This document shows positions 51,649 to 63,960 of a DNA stretch of 64,000 bases, piece by piece. The translations under genes and the position numbers were made by a program. The DNA comes from Liolophura sinensis (lineage: Eukaryota > Mollusca > Polyplacophora > Chitonida > Chitonidae), in NCBI RefSeq assembly GCF_032854445.1, contig NW_027017967.1, positions 1 to 64,000 of the forward strand, in the 5' to 3' direction. Each line of letters starts with the position of its first letter. The first letter of the stretch is position 1. Under the pieces are notes generated by a model. The model made no database searches. It saw only the letters and a list, made by a program, of their open reading frames with translations, and was not told the DNA's origin.

Positions 51649-52735
51649 CTAGTATTTTTTAAGGTTTTTTTTATCCAACTTTTAATTATTTGTGAATAAA
51701 GTAGATGCCTTACTGATTCACCATGCTAATTTTCAAAGCTGTGTGTGTAAAATCAAAAGAGTTATTTCCAAATTCAAATGCACATTGTGAATTGTGAACA
51801 TTGAAGGATAAGTTGAGAGATAGATTTCCCCCTCAAATAATTTTCTTAAAATTGTTTTATCCAATTTCTGGTTATTTGTGAATAATCTACATGCATTGCT
51901 GATTCTGCATGCCAAATTTGAATGGTGTGTGTGTGAAATTTAAGGTGTGATGAAATGATAAAATGAATAACTGTACCAGATTTGTCTCCCCTGCTGTGTT
52001 AAGCGATACGGTATGAAATACGGCTATGACATAGTTTCCCCCTCATAAAGATTTTTATAAACGTTCTATCGAACTGCTGTTTATTTGAGTACTGTACATG
52101 CAATGCTGATTCTGCATGGCAATTTTGAATGGAGTGTGTGTGAAATTAAAGGAATCATATCCAAATCTGAATGCTGATTTGCACTCGTTAACATCGAAAT
52201 ACAGGTATGACACATAGTTTCCCCACCAAATATTTTCTTAAAATTGTTTTATCCAATTTCTGGTTATTTGTGAATAATCTACATGCATTACTGATTGAGC
52301 ATGCCAATTTAGAATGGTGTGTGAAATTAAAAGAATCATGTCCAGATATGAATGCATATTTGCACCCATCCACATTGAAGACATGGCTTGAGAGATAGAT
52401 TCCCCCCCCCCCCAATATTTTTTTTAAAGTGTTTTATGCAACTTCTGATCATTTGTGAATAATCTACATCCAATGCTGATTAAACATGCCAATTTTGAAT
52501 GGTGTGTGTGTGTAAAATTATAGGAATCATATCCAAATCTGAATGCAGATTTGCACCCATCAACATTAAAATACAGGTATGACATATAGTTTCCCCCTAC
52601 CAAATATTTTCTTAAAATTGTTTTATCCAAATTCTGCTTATTTGTGAATGATGTACATGCATTGCTAATTGAGCATGCCAATTTTGAATGTTGTGTGTGT
52701 AAAATTAAAAGTGTCATGAAATGATTAAATGATTA
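51649..52735 (-). repeat. ~190-bp satellite array, minus orientation
   Basis: Five to six units, with the GTCTCCCCTGCTGTGTTAAG motif at about 51977 and a C tract (52402-52413). Confidence 0.85.
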
Positions 52736-52739
52736 ATCA

Positions 52740-53690
52740 TGTGCAAATTGAGACATTGAACCACCATTTTGCAGGTCAAGGAGGAGGTCAAGGTCAGAGT
52801 TGACCTCGGATTCGTGATGTACGACTCATTTACCTCTGGTATAAAAATTTGAGGTCAATCAGAGAAAAAAAGTTTATGACCATATCTAATAACATAGACC
52901 CTATGCTTTTACATGGGTCTATGCGTTAACATGGGAAAATGGGTGAAAAACTCTTTTCTTGGATCGACTTGAAACTTTAACATAAAGGGTAATCAAGTTC
53001 GGAAATTACGAATATGAAATCAGATCTGACCTTGACTTCGATCTTAACCTTCAAAATGGCGGTCAAAATCTTTATCCCCATTTTAAAATTTTTTTAAAAA
53101 AATTCCTGGTTGACCTCTGACTTTCGTCTCTTGATATATAATGACCACATCACCTCCCCATTGAAGCATGGCCTCCTAATTGATTTCTAACCTCTGATGT
53201 ACTTTTGGAATAGTGCATTTGGAATGTTCTATCTGACGTATAGGCTAAGGGTTAAAGGTCAAAAAATAGGTCACGCATTTATGGGCAAGTAATAGGGTCA
53301 TCACATATCAAAAGGTCAAGGTGAAGGGTTAACCAGCGATTTTTAAAAGAAATTTTGAGATGGGAGTCAATATTTCAAACGCCGTTCTAGAGTTTAAGGT
53401 AAAGGTCAATGTCAACTCTAACCTCGGATTCGTGATTTCCGACCTCGATTACCCTTTGTGTTAAAGTCTGAGGTCAATCTGAGAACAAAAGTTTTCGACC
53501 CATTTTTGGCCTATGGGGAGGTAGTCCTTTGAGGATAAAATGGCTTGAAAATTTTTTGTCTCCGATTGACCTCAAACTTTAATACCAGGGGTAATCGAGG
53601 TTGTGGATCACGCATCCGAGGTCAGATCTGATCTTGTCCTCGACCTTAACCTTCAAAATGGCGATCATGAGGGATGATAACATAAACTAA
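52740..53690. repeat. AGGTCA-rich dispersed repeat
   Basis: A long copy with GGTCAAGGAGGAGGTCAAGG and CCTTCAAAATGGCGGTC, ending at GAATGACAGATAGCC before the satellite. Confidence 0.8.
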
Positions 53691-54830
53691 GGAATGACAG
53701 ATAGCCTCCCCCCCCCAGCCAAATATTTTTTAAAATACTTTTATTCAACTTCTGATTATTTGTGAATAATATAGATGCATTCTCCATTCACCATGTCAAT
53801 TTTCAATGCTGTGTGTGTAAAATCAAAGGAGTTATTTTCAAATTCAAATGCACATTGTCGGCCGTTAGCATTTAAGGCATGGCTTGAGAGATAGATTTCC
53901 CCTTCAAATATTTCTTTACATTCTTTTTATCCAACTTCTGGTTATTTGTGAACAATCTACATGCATTGCTGATTAAGCAAGCCAATTTTGAATGCTATGT
54001 GTGTGAAATTAAAGGAATCAGATCCAAATCTGAATGCATATTTGCACCTGTCAACCTTGATATCCAGGTATGACATATAGTTCCCACCTCCAAATATTTT
54101 TTTAAAAAAATTTATCGAACATCTGATTGTTTGTGATTAATTTACATGCATTCCTGATTCAGCATGTCAATTTTGAATGCTGTGTGTATGAAATGAGGAA
54201 TCATTTTCAGATCTAAATGCACTTTTGCACCCATTCACATTTAAGGCATGGCTTGAGAGATAGATTTCCCCCCAAAATATTTTTTTAAAATTTTTTTATC
54301 CAACTTCTGGTTATTTGTGAATAATCTACATGTACTCCTGATTTTGCTTGCCAACTTTGAGGGCTATATGCGTTAAATTAAAGAAATCATATCCAAATCT
54401 GTAGATTTGCACCCTTCAACACGGAAATACAGGTATGACACATACATGTAGTTCCCACCCCCAAATATTTTTTTAGAAATTTTTTATGGAACCTCTGGTT
54501 GTTTGTGAGTAATCTACATGCATTCCTGTCTCAGCATGCCAATTGTGAATGCTGTGTGTGTGAACTTAAAGGAATCATGTCCAAATCCCATTGGATATTT
54601 GCACCCACTAACATGAAAGGCATGGCTTGACTGATAGATTTCCCCCCAAAATATTTTAATAAGTTTTTTATACAAGTTCTGCCTATTTGTGAGTAATCTA
54701 CTTGCATTGTTGATTGAGCATGCCAATTTTGAATGCTATGTGTGTGAAATTAAAGGAATCATATCCAAATATGAATGCATATTTGCACGTCAACTTTGAA
54801 GTACAGGTATGGCACACAGTAGGGTGTCCA
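53691..54830 (-). repeat. ~190-bp satellite array, minus orientation
   Basis: About six diverged units of the family, with a C tract at 53708-53716. Confidence 0.85.
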
Positions 54831-55117
54831 AAAAGTAGGTCAGAGGTCAACAGAAATGTCGTGGGATGGCCTTCAAGTGTTCAGGCCATCATATACCGAA
54901 AGCTCAGTGAAAAAGACGATTTTATCTGATTTTTTAAATCTGCAATAGTTGTCTCTTCTCTTGTGTTAAGCGATAGTTCTCCACTAGAGAGTGCGGGGAA
55001 GTGTCACAGATTTGAGACAGAAAGGTGAGTATGATGTAAGTGTGGGAGTTGAAGGGTGAGTATGGAGGGTATGTGTGTCTAGTATGGGACATATCCTCTC
55101 GGAATGCAGAGAATCAG
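54831..55117. other. array edge and RING-flank fragments
   Basis: GTTGTCTCTTCTCTTGTGTT at about 54948 is the array-edge motif. GGAAGTGTCACAGATTTGAG at about 55000 matches the RING-repeat flank (49920). No ORF. Confidence 0.5.
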
Positions 55118-55265
55118 GGGATACGTATGTATGTATCTATGTATATGACAAGCCTACAGTTGCAAAAATACATCCTTACGTCTGTATCGATAATATGTAA
55201 AAGAGGTGGCATGATGTCTTTATCGAATCCTTCCTTGGGATGGGTACCTCTGTTTTTGCAATCCA
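55118..55265 (+). repeat. ATGT microsatellite with dispersed 3' unit
   Basis: GTATGTATGTATCTATGTAT then GACAAGCCTACAGTTGCAAA and GGGTACCTCTGTTTTTGC, as at 8580. Confidence 0.75.
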
Positions 55266-55924
55266 TGGTTTCTGTGACCAATGCCTTAGATTGCCATTTT
55301 GAAGGTCGAGATCAATGTCATATCTGACCTCGGATTCGTGATCTACGACCTCAATTACGCCTGCTAGTAAACTTTGAGGTCAATCGGAGACAAAAAATTT
55401 TCCCGCCATTTTTCACCCATAAGGTTAACATGGGATTTAAAAATGGGTTGAATCCTTTTTTTTTCCTGATTTACCTGAAAATTTATTACAGGGGTAATCG
55501 AAGTCGCAAATTATGATTCAGTCAGTTTTGACCCCAACTTCCATCTTAATCTCAAAAATGGCGGTCCTAATAAATACATCGCCCTTTTGAGATCAAGATC
55601 AATGTCAAATCTGTGTGACCTCGAATTCGTGATCTACGACCTCCATAACCCCTGGTATTAAAGTTTCAGGTCAATCGGAGACCAAAAAATTTTTCCGCAT
55701 TTTTTGACGGAGCCAAGAAATGGGTGGACCACTTTTTTTTCTCCGATTTACCTGAAAATTTAATACAGGGGGTAATCGAGGTAGTAAATTACGAATATAA
55801 GGTCAGGTTTGACCTCCACCTCCATCTTGACCTCCAAAATGGCAGTCGAAATTTGACTTCGATTTTGAAAATTTTTTTAAAAAACCCTACCTGACCTGTG
55901 ATATTAATTTTTAAACACGCAGCC
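55266..55924. repeat. AGGTCA-rich dispersed repeat
   Basis: Two partial units with CATTTTGAAGGTCGAGATC and CCTCCAAAATGGCAGTCG. 55300-55600 matches 57440-57990 closely. Confidence 0.8.
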
Positions 55925-57110
55925 TTGAAATTTGCCTCACAGATTCAGGAAGGCCTGTGCAATATATGGTAAGAAATCACGCAAGGACATTTATGGAAAT
56001 TGTTTCCCAAAAGAAGAAACCAAAGAGTCAGCAGCATTAGCCAGATGATACATCTGTTTCCCACTAACACCACGAGGAGGTTCTGCTGAATGGTTAGTGA
56101 AAGGGGCCAATTACCGTGCCCCGGGGCCAATTACCGTGCCCACGGACAAGGACAAACAGATACAAACATGGAAGACGGCCAATTACTCTGCCGCTGGGCC
56201 AATTACTCTGCCCAAAAAACACAAAAAACAGGACACAAAAGCATTGTGTTGAACGCAGGGACAGGGGCCAATTACTGTGCCCATACACAAGGACAAACAA
56301 AAACACACCACACAAAAACATACTGACGATCACCGTGGCAGGAAGAAATTCACAGCGCCAGGGAGCCTGACGACGTCAAACGCAAGGCGTCGAGGAAGTG
56401 GCGGCGTCCAACGAAGTAACAGCTGCACGGCATGTTAAGTGTCCTCAAGACGCGGATGGCCTGTTCGAACTTGAGGTGGACCTGGCATGAGAGCTGTCCT
56501 GCGACAGGGTAACAGCTGACCACGCTGGGCAATTCTCTGAGGTGCAGCCTGGCGTATCGCCAAACCGCCAGGTTTGTGAAGAGCACGATCAACGTGCGCC
56601 CCGGCAGCTGCCGCCTTCCTATCATGGGCTGCGGTGGCGCAACGTACTGGCGCCACCTGGGGTCGGGGCTGCAGTGGGGACAAAGGTTCCCGCTGCCAAA
56701 GGTTATTGGGCTCCAGTCTCTAGTCATAGTGTATGCTGCCATCATCGTGTGGCGTAGGCATCTGATGCAAAGGACACAGCCACACCTCATTCTCACGGGC
56801 AGGTTCCTCCGGCCCGTCGGGCTTTCGCACAGACGGCAAGACATGGTTGTCTGGTGTTCTGGAATTTAAGAGACGAAATACTGTTATTCTTGAGCTCAGC
56901 ACGACCTATTACCTGGGGAGTATGTCGTGAAGTCCGAAAGTGTCTTAGCTAGCAGAAAGTCGTATCACTTGGGACGTGTGCCTTTTGTAAGGGTAAAGTT
57001 AGCCATATACATCTTCAGCTGTAGACAAGATGGTTTTATCTCACGACACTGGATTACACTACTGCATTCGACGAATTTAGCATGGGCAGTATAAGTTACC
57101 ACCGGAAACG
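55925..57110 (-). repeat. RING-ORF dispersed repeat, copy C
   Basis: Reverse copy of 50040-51190 with the GGTAATTGGCCC tandem (as GGCCAATTACCGTGCCC), the RING ORF and a shortened flank that breaks off at about 57110 into AGGTCA repeat. Confidence 0.75.
56350..56844 (-). CDS. RING-like zinc-finger ORF, copy C (longest)
   Basis: 164 codons from ATG 56844. The same eight-cysteine pattern as copy B: CRLC, RCGCVLCIRC and CPHC, followed by RWRQYVAPPQP and the arginine-rich, hydrophobic second half (TLIVLFTNLAVWRYARLHLR, SCYPVAGQL). It ends RLTSSGSLAL, a tail also encoded after the TGA in copy B. Copies B and C differ at many residues, yet all metal ligands and the PDPRWRQYVAPPQP block are kept. 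This suggests that the protein was under selection while the repeat spread. Function unknown; E3 ligase by inference. Confidence 0.65.
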   Translation of the reverse strand: MSCRLCESPTGRRNLPVRMRCGCVLCIRCLRHTMMAAYTMTRDWSPITFGSGNLCPHCSPDPRWRQYVAPPQPMIGRRQLPGRTLIVLFTNLAVWRYARLHLRELPSVVSCYPVAGQLSCQVHLKFEQAIRVLRTLNMPCSCYFVGRRHFLDALRLTSSGSLAL

Positions 57111-58320
57111 ATCGAGGTGTAGGACAGATCTTACCTCGGATTCTTGATGTGCGACCTTGATTGCCCCTGGTATCAAGGTTTGACGTCAATCACGGAAAAA
57201 AGTTTCTGACACCAACCTAATAACATTGGCCCTATGCTTTAACCTAGGGTTATCTAATAACAAGGGCCATATGCTTTAACCTCGGGCTATCTTATAAAAT
57301 GGGCACTATGCTTCAACGTGGAAAATGGGTCTAAAACTTTTTTTCCCGATCAAACTCAAACTTTGACTCAAAGGGTAACCGAGATCGGAGATTACGAATA
57401 TGAAATCAGATCTGACCTTGACTTCGATTTTAACCTTCAAAATGGCGGTCGATGTCAATGTCAAATCTGACCTCGGATTCGTGATGACCTTGATTACCCC
57501 TGCTAGTAAAGTTTTAGGTCAATCGGAGACAAAAAATTTTCCTGCCATTTTTCACCCATAAGATTAATATGGGGCCAAAAAATGGGTGTAACACTTTTTT
57601 TTCTCGGATTGACCTGGAAGATTATTACAGGGATAATCGAGGTTGCAAATTACGAATACCAGGTCGGTTTTGACCCTAACTTCCATCTTAATCTCGAAAA
57701 TGGCGGTCTTAATATTTATACCGCAATTTTTGGGGTCAAGATTGAGGTCAATGTCATACCTGACCTCGGATTCGTGATCTACGACCTCATGAGGTCAATC
57801 GGAGACAAAAAAATTTCCCGCCATTTTTCACCCATAAGGTTAACATGGAATTTAAAAATGGGTTGAATCCTTTTTTTCTCCGATTTACCTGAAAATTTAT
57901 TACAGGGGTAATCGAAGTCGCAAATTATGATTCAGTCAGTTTTGACCCCAACTTCCATCTTAATCTCAAAAATGGCGGTCCTAATAAATACATCGCCCTT
58001 TTGAGGTCGAGATCGAGATCAATGTCAAATCTGTGTGACCTCGACCTTAGTGATCTACGACCTCCATAACCCCTGGGATTAAAGTTTCAGGTTAATCGGA
58101 GCAAAAAAAAAATTTCCGCCATTTTTCACGGAGCCAAGAAATGGGTGGGCCACTTTTTTTTCTCCGATTGACCTGAAAATTTAATACCGGGGGTAATCGA
58201 GGTAGCAAATTACGAATATAAGGTCAGTTTTGACCTCCACCTCCATCTTGACCTCCCAAACGGAGGTCGAAATTTGACTTCGATTTTGAAATTTTTTTAA
58301 AAAACCCTACTTAATCTATA
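57111..58320. repeat. AGGTCA-rich dispersed repeat
   Basis: Several joined units. Includes CAAAATGGCGGTCGATGTCA, TCGGAGACAAAAAATTTTCC and CCTCCATAACCCCTGGG. Confidence 0.8.
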
Positions 58321-58329
58321 ACATTTCTT

Positions 58330-58540
58330 TTTGAACACGCAACCTTTAAATTTGCCTCGCAGATTCAGGAAGGCCTATACAAAATACGGTAAGAAATCGC
58401 GCAAGGACATTCATAAAAAATTGTTGCTCAAAAGAAGAAACCAAAGAGTCAGCAGCATTAGCCAGATGATACATTGTAAAAGTTGCCAATTACTGTGCCC
58501 CGGGGCCAATTACCGTGACCAAAAACACAAAAAAATACGA
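58330..58540 (-). repeat. RING-repeat tail fragment
   Basis: GCAGATTCAGGAAGGCCTAT, AAGAAACCAAAGAGTCAGCA and CCCCGGGGCCAATTACCGTG match 55940-56130. The ORF is absent. Confidence 0.7.
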
Positions 58541-58639
58541 CACAAAAAACAAGATAAGATAAAATCAACACAAAGTACAAAAATATTTCTTGCAAACTTG
58601 TGTTCGTGATGTCAAGGGGCACAAGATAGTCCGTGCGTG

Positions 58640-59560
58640 AGTGTGTGTGTTTTTTTTTTGTGCTGTCTGCTTTCCTTGGGATGATGTAAGCCTTAAGATT
58701 GCATCTCTAGCGTCACTTCCGGTTTTGCAAAAATCGAATATTCAGAATCAGCGTCTAAATCTGCATCAGATATGAATATTTGCTGGACATTATCTTTGAA
58801 ATTGTAGACATTATTGGCCAAAAACGGGGGTTTTTTTGTTCACATGAAATTTTCACCCAATAGAGAGCTTGTACAATTTTCAACGGAGAAAGTACACAAT
58901 CACACTCTGAATGTACCTTGGCTTTGTGCAGCTGCAGCTCAAATCTCAGCGCATTTGCATTAGCCGTTCGAGATATTTTGGGTTCTGATCAAGATGGCCG
59001 CCAAGTCACATGTCCCTATCTGCCGGAAAACTTACTATGCACAATGTCATAGAGACAAACATGATAAAATTTCATCAACAACGAACTGACCGTTTTTGCT
59101 AGAAACTCGGCACAGTTTTGCCGAGAATAATAAATAAAGATGTTATCCACCAGCATTGCCGGGTCACACGCCACAAATCTTCTACGACTTCTGGTAGCCT
59201 GGTGTTTATAAAGTTCATGATAATGAAAAAACGCGCAAAAGAATGGAAAGGAGTGTACTGGATTTGAGTTTCAAGACTGCCGGACAGCATTTACAATGGG
59301 CCAAGTACTGAAGACTAGCATAGAGATTAGGCGGCTTTGATCTTCGGCTGACAGCTGAGGATAACAGGGAGAAAGAATACATTGTTGCAGAGCTGACGCC
59401 GGTTCCCACAGTAAACTGCAGTCAATGGTTTAATGCAGTCTAGCACGAAGCTCCCGTGTTATTTTCATACGATGGTTTTGTCAAATTGTTGGTGGTAAAA
59501 AAGGTACAAAAATAATTCTTGCAGATTTATAATCGTGATGCACGCGTGAACTAAATTTCA
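58640..59560. repeat. long direct repeat R4, copy 1
   Basis: It matches 63012-63960 over most of its length (CATCTCTAGCGTCACTTCCG, GATCAAGATGGCCGCCAAGT, GAAGACTAGCATAGAG). On the minus strand a short frame with DNVQQIFISDADLDAD is kept in both copies; I do not recognise it. Confidence 0.75.
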
Positions 59561-59599
59561 GCGAAAATGTTGAACAACTTTTTAAGTTGTAGACTTGAT

Positions 59600-60615
59600 T
59601 AGTCTACAAATTAAATTAGTCAATAAATATATGTCTAATTATCGGTTAGTACATGCCGCGTGTAAAATAATTCTTTCTCTCCACACTACACCCACCCACT
59701 CTCTCTCTGTTCACCTCTTTGATTCCACGTCTCCCTCTCTGTCTCTCTAGGTGCTTCCATCTTTGTGAACAATAAAGCTTGGATAGCTTAACGAATAACT
59801 TTACTCTGTTAACTGTGCGCCGCATCTCATACGTACGTAGATCACGACTTCGTATGATGCATCAATATGAAGTAATTATCTCAAACGTTAAGTAGTCAAA
59901 CACTGTCTATCTACATATCGCTGAGCACATGTCGCAAATAGACTAATTTATTCTCTTTCTCTCGCCCCAAACTACTTTCTCTCCCACTGAAAGTTAGGTT
60001 ATCCCTGTTTGTCACAAGACATTCACATTCAACCAGCACAATTATTGGAATGCACAAGTTTGTAACACAGTACATGTTATTGTTAACTGATCAGTCACTA
60101 GGTCCGGTACGAGTCTTAGGCCTAACTTCTGCAACAAAGTATTATGCAATAATTTCCGTAGCACTGAGGGGAGTTTCATACTACGGTGCTTGCATCAATG
60201 CATCTACACGATTAGTTAATTAGAAACAATTGGTTAAATATCAAATATTTTTCCTACCGTTACTTTAACTAATCACTGGCTACTGACACCATTGACTTTT
60301 TCCAAATTCTACTAGTGTATATTATTTCTTTCGGAAATTTGTCTTTCGGGTGTAATTGCTCACATCATGATCAAAGGGATCACAGATTAGTGGGCATTCT
60401 GCGTTTGTTTTGGGAAGGAAATCACCGGTTTCCCGCTTATACGGTGTCACTTCGGGTTACCTTAATGGTGTTCATGTATAGATACATTACCAACTTATTT
60501 AGAAAGCCTACATTCTTAGTAGCCATTAGTGCTTTGTAAGTACACTATATAACGTGTATGAAAAGGTGCCAAACGGAGCAAATCGACCTTTGGACAATAT
60601 TTGAAGGCGTGCAGG
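59600..60615. other. unassigned AT-rich sequence
   Basis: A CT-rich stretch at 59680-59760. Otherwise I see no ORF, repeat of other window parts or RNA gene. Confidence 0.4.
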
Positions 60616-60619
60616 TCCC

Positions 60620-61496
60620 ATCTTCATCAACACAGCTCAACGATTTTCATCACACAGAGTACATGTATAGCGCTTTGCATTCAGAAATCAAAACTATACG
60701 TCACAGGATAGAAATAAATCTAGATTCATGATCAGGAGGTCAAACTACGTCGAGTAACATGCTTGCATTGTTCGTACATTTCATTTATCGTAGTCATAAA
60801 TGCATTTAAAATGCATCATATAACATGGGGACGTCAAAATGTCAAATATTGTAAATCAACAATTGCACAATTTTTCAAAACTCCCGCATTTATTAAGACA
60901 CTGGAACAATTTTCTGCGCGCAAACAGTACACACATATAGCCCTTTGCATGCAGCCATTTTTAGCTATACACCTGTAACGATTTTGTGTCACGTGCCCTC
61001 CAAACATGGGGGCAAATTGCACTTTTTCGCAGTTAACTGGCAACTGGCGACAAAATTGTGCGTGGGAGAAAAGAAAATCGACCAGATTCGTGATGAGAAC
61101 ACGTGATGTGTCACTTCCGTTTACCTTAATGGTGTCCGTGTATAGATACATAATTAACTTACTTAGTCTACATTCTTTATAGTCATTTTTCTCGTCTTTT
61201 CAACACAGCTCAACGATTTTTAGCACAAATAGGAGTACATGTACAGCGATTTACACTCAGTAAAAACAACTGTCACAGTTTCCGGTCACGAGAAATCTAA
61301 TATGGTGGAAATTGCATTTTTCGCAATTTTATCGCAATTTACAACACTATACGTCGCAGGAAAGAAATATGTACATATTCATGATCAGGACGTTGAAGTA
61401 CGTCGCGTAGCATGCTTATAATGTTTGTGCATTTACCCTAGTCATAAATGCATTCAAAATGCATCATAACATGGGGACGTCAAAAAGGCCCAAATA
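60620..61496 (+). repeat. dispersed repeat R3, two tandem copies
   Basis: CAACACAGCTCAACGATTTT begins units at about 60630 and 61200; each ends CATAACATGGGGACGTCAAA. It matches 30030-30350. In both places a Tc1 element lies 3' of the repeat. Confidence 0.7.
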
Positions 61497-61498
61497 TA

Positions 61499-63009
61499 CA
61501 CCTCTTCAAAAAAGGAAACGCAAAACCCAAATATCAATGTAAATTTGATGTTATTCAAGGACGTGTAGATCAGCGGAAAACAAACATACATAGATGAAAT
61601 TTTGTGGAGTAATGCATTGCTATGTTGTCCATATTTCATGAGATTAACAGTTATCACAGTCATTACTGCTGTCCACCAGGTGGTGTTGAAGTCAGTACCT
61701 CGTATGACCACCTCCAGCTGCTACCACTGCCAGACACGTCCTGGGTACAGATCGGATCAACCGTTTGGTGTTTTGTTGTGGAATCCTTCTCCATTGCTCC
61801 TACAGCATGTGGAACAACTGTTGAAGATTCTGAAGATTCTGTGGTGGAATACGACGTGGACGCACCAGTCTATCGATCTGATCCCAAAGGTGTTCGATTG
61901 GGTTTAGATTCGGGGATTTGGGGGGCCTGGGAAGGGCATTGATGTTATTGGCCAGGTAGTCCACAGTGGCACGTGCTGTATGGGGCCTGGCGTTGTCCTG
62001 TTGGAAGAGCTGCCGTTGAAAGTCAACAAGGCGAAGGACGTGCGGGCGGAGAATCTGGTCGATGTATCGATTGGCCGTCAGATTGCCTTGGACAAGCATA
62101 AGCTCAGATCTGCAGGTGTAGGAGATCGCTGCCCACACCATAACACTCCCTCCACCGAATCTGCCCACCTGTCTGATGCAGTGAGGAGCAAAACGTTCAT
62201 GACGTCGTCTGTAGACACGTCTCTACCATCACGTCGCCTGAGGAGATAACGGGATTCATCGCTAAACCATATGCGCCTCCACTTTGCCAGGTTCCATGGC
62301 AGCACCGTGGTACACCATCTCACTCGTCGACGTCGATGTAGTCGTGTCAAGGAGGGGGCAACTTTTGGACGTTTGGCACGTATTCCTACTTCTCAGAGAC
62401 GGTTCCTGATCGGACACTCTTCGGGCTCCAAACTGTTCTTGTGCTGTGTCCTGGGCGGTACGTAGGTGGGTTACCCGGGTGTACCGATCTTGGGCAGGTG
62501 TGGTGACTCAAGGTCTTCCTGAATTTGGACGGTCATTTGTCACATTTGTTTGACGAAATCGATCCCACAACCGAGTTATTGTGCTGGGATAACGTTGAAG
62601 ATCCTTGCCACCTCACTCTTTGATTCGCCAGCTTGCAATCGTCCAATTGCCTGATTTCGGTCGGCAGCGTTGAGACGTCCCATTTTCGTGGATAGTACTT
62701 GCAAAGATATTGGATAAAATTGTGAGATTCGTTTGGGTCTTTTATAGTCACATGGTGTACTCATGTTTTGCACGTGACAAACAATCATTGTGCCTGAACT
62801 TCGTGCTGCACGACATCAACGCACATCATAACAATCCTAATTGATAAAACCGTTCAAAATCATTTTTGGTTGCGTTTGGTCAAGGATGATCTTCAGAAAC
62901 ATTCCAGTAACAATGTGCAACCCTACAAAACTGTTTGAGTTAACACATGTGTACAAAATTGTAAGTATCATTTTTGAATTTCATTGTGCGTTTCTTTTTT
63001 TGAAGAGTG
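61499..63009 (-). mobile_element. Tc1/mariner element, copy 2
   Basis: 1511 bp with inverted ends CACCTCTTCAAAAAAGGAAACG and GTTTCTTTTTTTGAAGAGTG and TA on both sides (61497-61498, 63010-63011). Homologous to copy 1 without the SINE insertions. Confidence 0.92.
61692..62683 (-). pseudogene. Tc1 transposase, frameshifted
   Basis: It starts MGRLNAADRNQAIGRLQAGE at 62683. The catalytic part contains RIWFSDESRY, LFQQDNARPHTARAT and LNPIEHLWDQ. Compared with copy 1 it has an intact W codon at the site of that copy's TGA. A 1-base loss after RRDG (about 62230) shifts the frame, another change lies in the amino part near 62450-62540, and there is a small in-frame duplication (NLQNLQQ). The two copies are broken at different sites. 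Confidence 0.88.
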
Positions 63010-63011
63010 TA

Positions 63012-63960
63012 AAAGCTGTCTGCTTTCTTTGAGATGATGTTAGGAATTAAGATAGCATCTCTAGCGTCACTTCCGGTTTTGCAAAAATTGCATATTCGGC
63101 ATCAGCGTCCAAATCTGCATCAGATATGAGTATTTGCTGGACATTATCTTTGAATGTAGAAATTTTTGACAAAAAACGGTTTTTTTGGTCGCATGACATT
63201 TTCACCCAATAGCGAGTTTGTACAATTTTCAACGGAGAAAGTACACAATCACACTCTGAATGTACCTTGGCTTTGTGCAACTGGAGCTCTAATCTCAGCG
63301 CATTTGCTTTAGTCGTTCTAGATATTTTAGGTTTTGATCAAGATGGCCGCCAAGTCACACGTCCCTATCTGCCGAAAAAGTTACGATGCACAGCTTCAAG
63401 TCCTAGAGACAAACATGATAAAATTTATAAACATTGGACTGACCGTTTTTGCTAGAAACTAGGAACAGTTTTGCCAAGAATAATAATAATTAAAGCTGTT
63501 ATCCAATAGCCTTGCCGGAGTACACACCATAAATCTTCTACCACTTCTGGTAGCCTGGTGTTTATAAAGTTCATGATAATGGAAAAACGCGAAAAAAAAA
63601 ATGGAAAGGAATGTACTGGATTTGAACCCCAAGACTGCCGGGCATCATTTACTCTGGACCAGGTACTGAAGACTAGCATAGAGGTTAGGCGGCTTTGATC
63701 TTCGGCTGAGAGCCGAGGACAACAGGGAGAAAGAATACCTTGTTACAGAGCTCATGCCCGTTCCCACATTATACTGCAGTCAATGGTTTCATGCAGTCTA
63801 GCTCGAAGCTCCCGTGTTATTTACATACGACGATTGTGTCGGATTTTTGCTGGTGTTTTTTGGTCATAAGGTAAAACAACGCAAAGTACAAAAATAATTC
63901 TTGCAGATTTGTAATCGTGATGTCATGGGACACAAGATAGTGTATGTGTTTTTTGTGATT
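63012..63960. repeat. long direct repeat R4, copy 2
   Basis: Second copy of 58640-59560 in the same orientation, beginning directly after the Tc1 target site. It includes the minus-strand frame with DNVQQILISDADLDADAEY and the block GCCTGGTGTTTATAAAGTTC. Confidence 0.75.
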
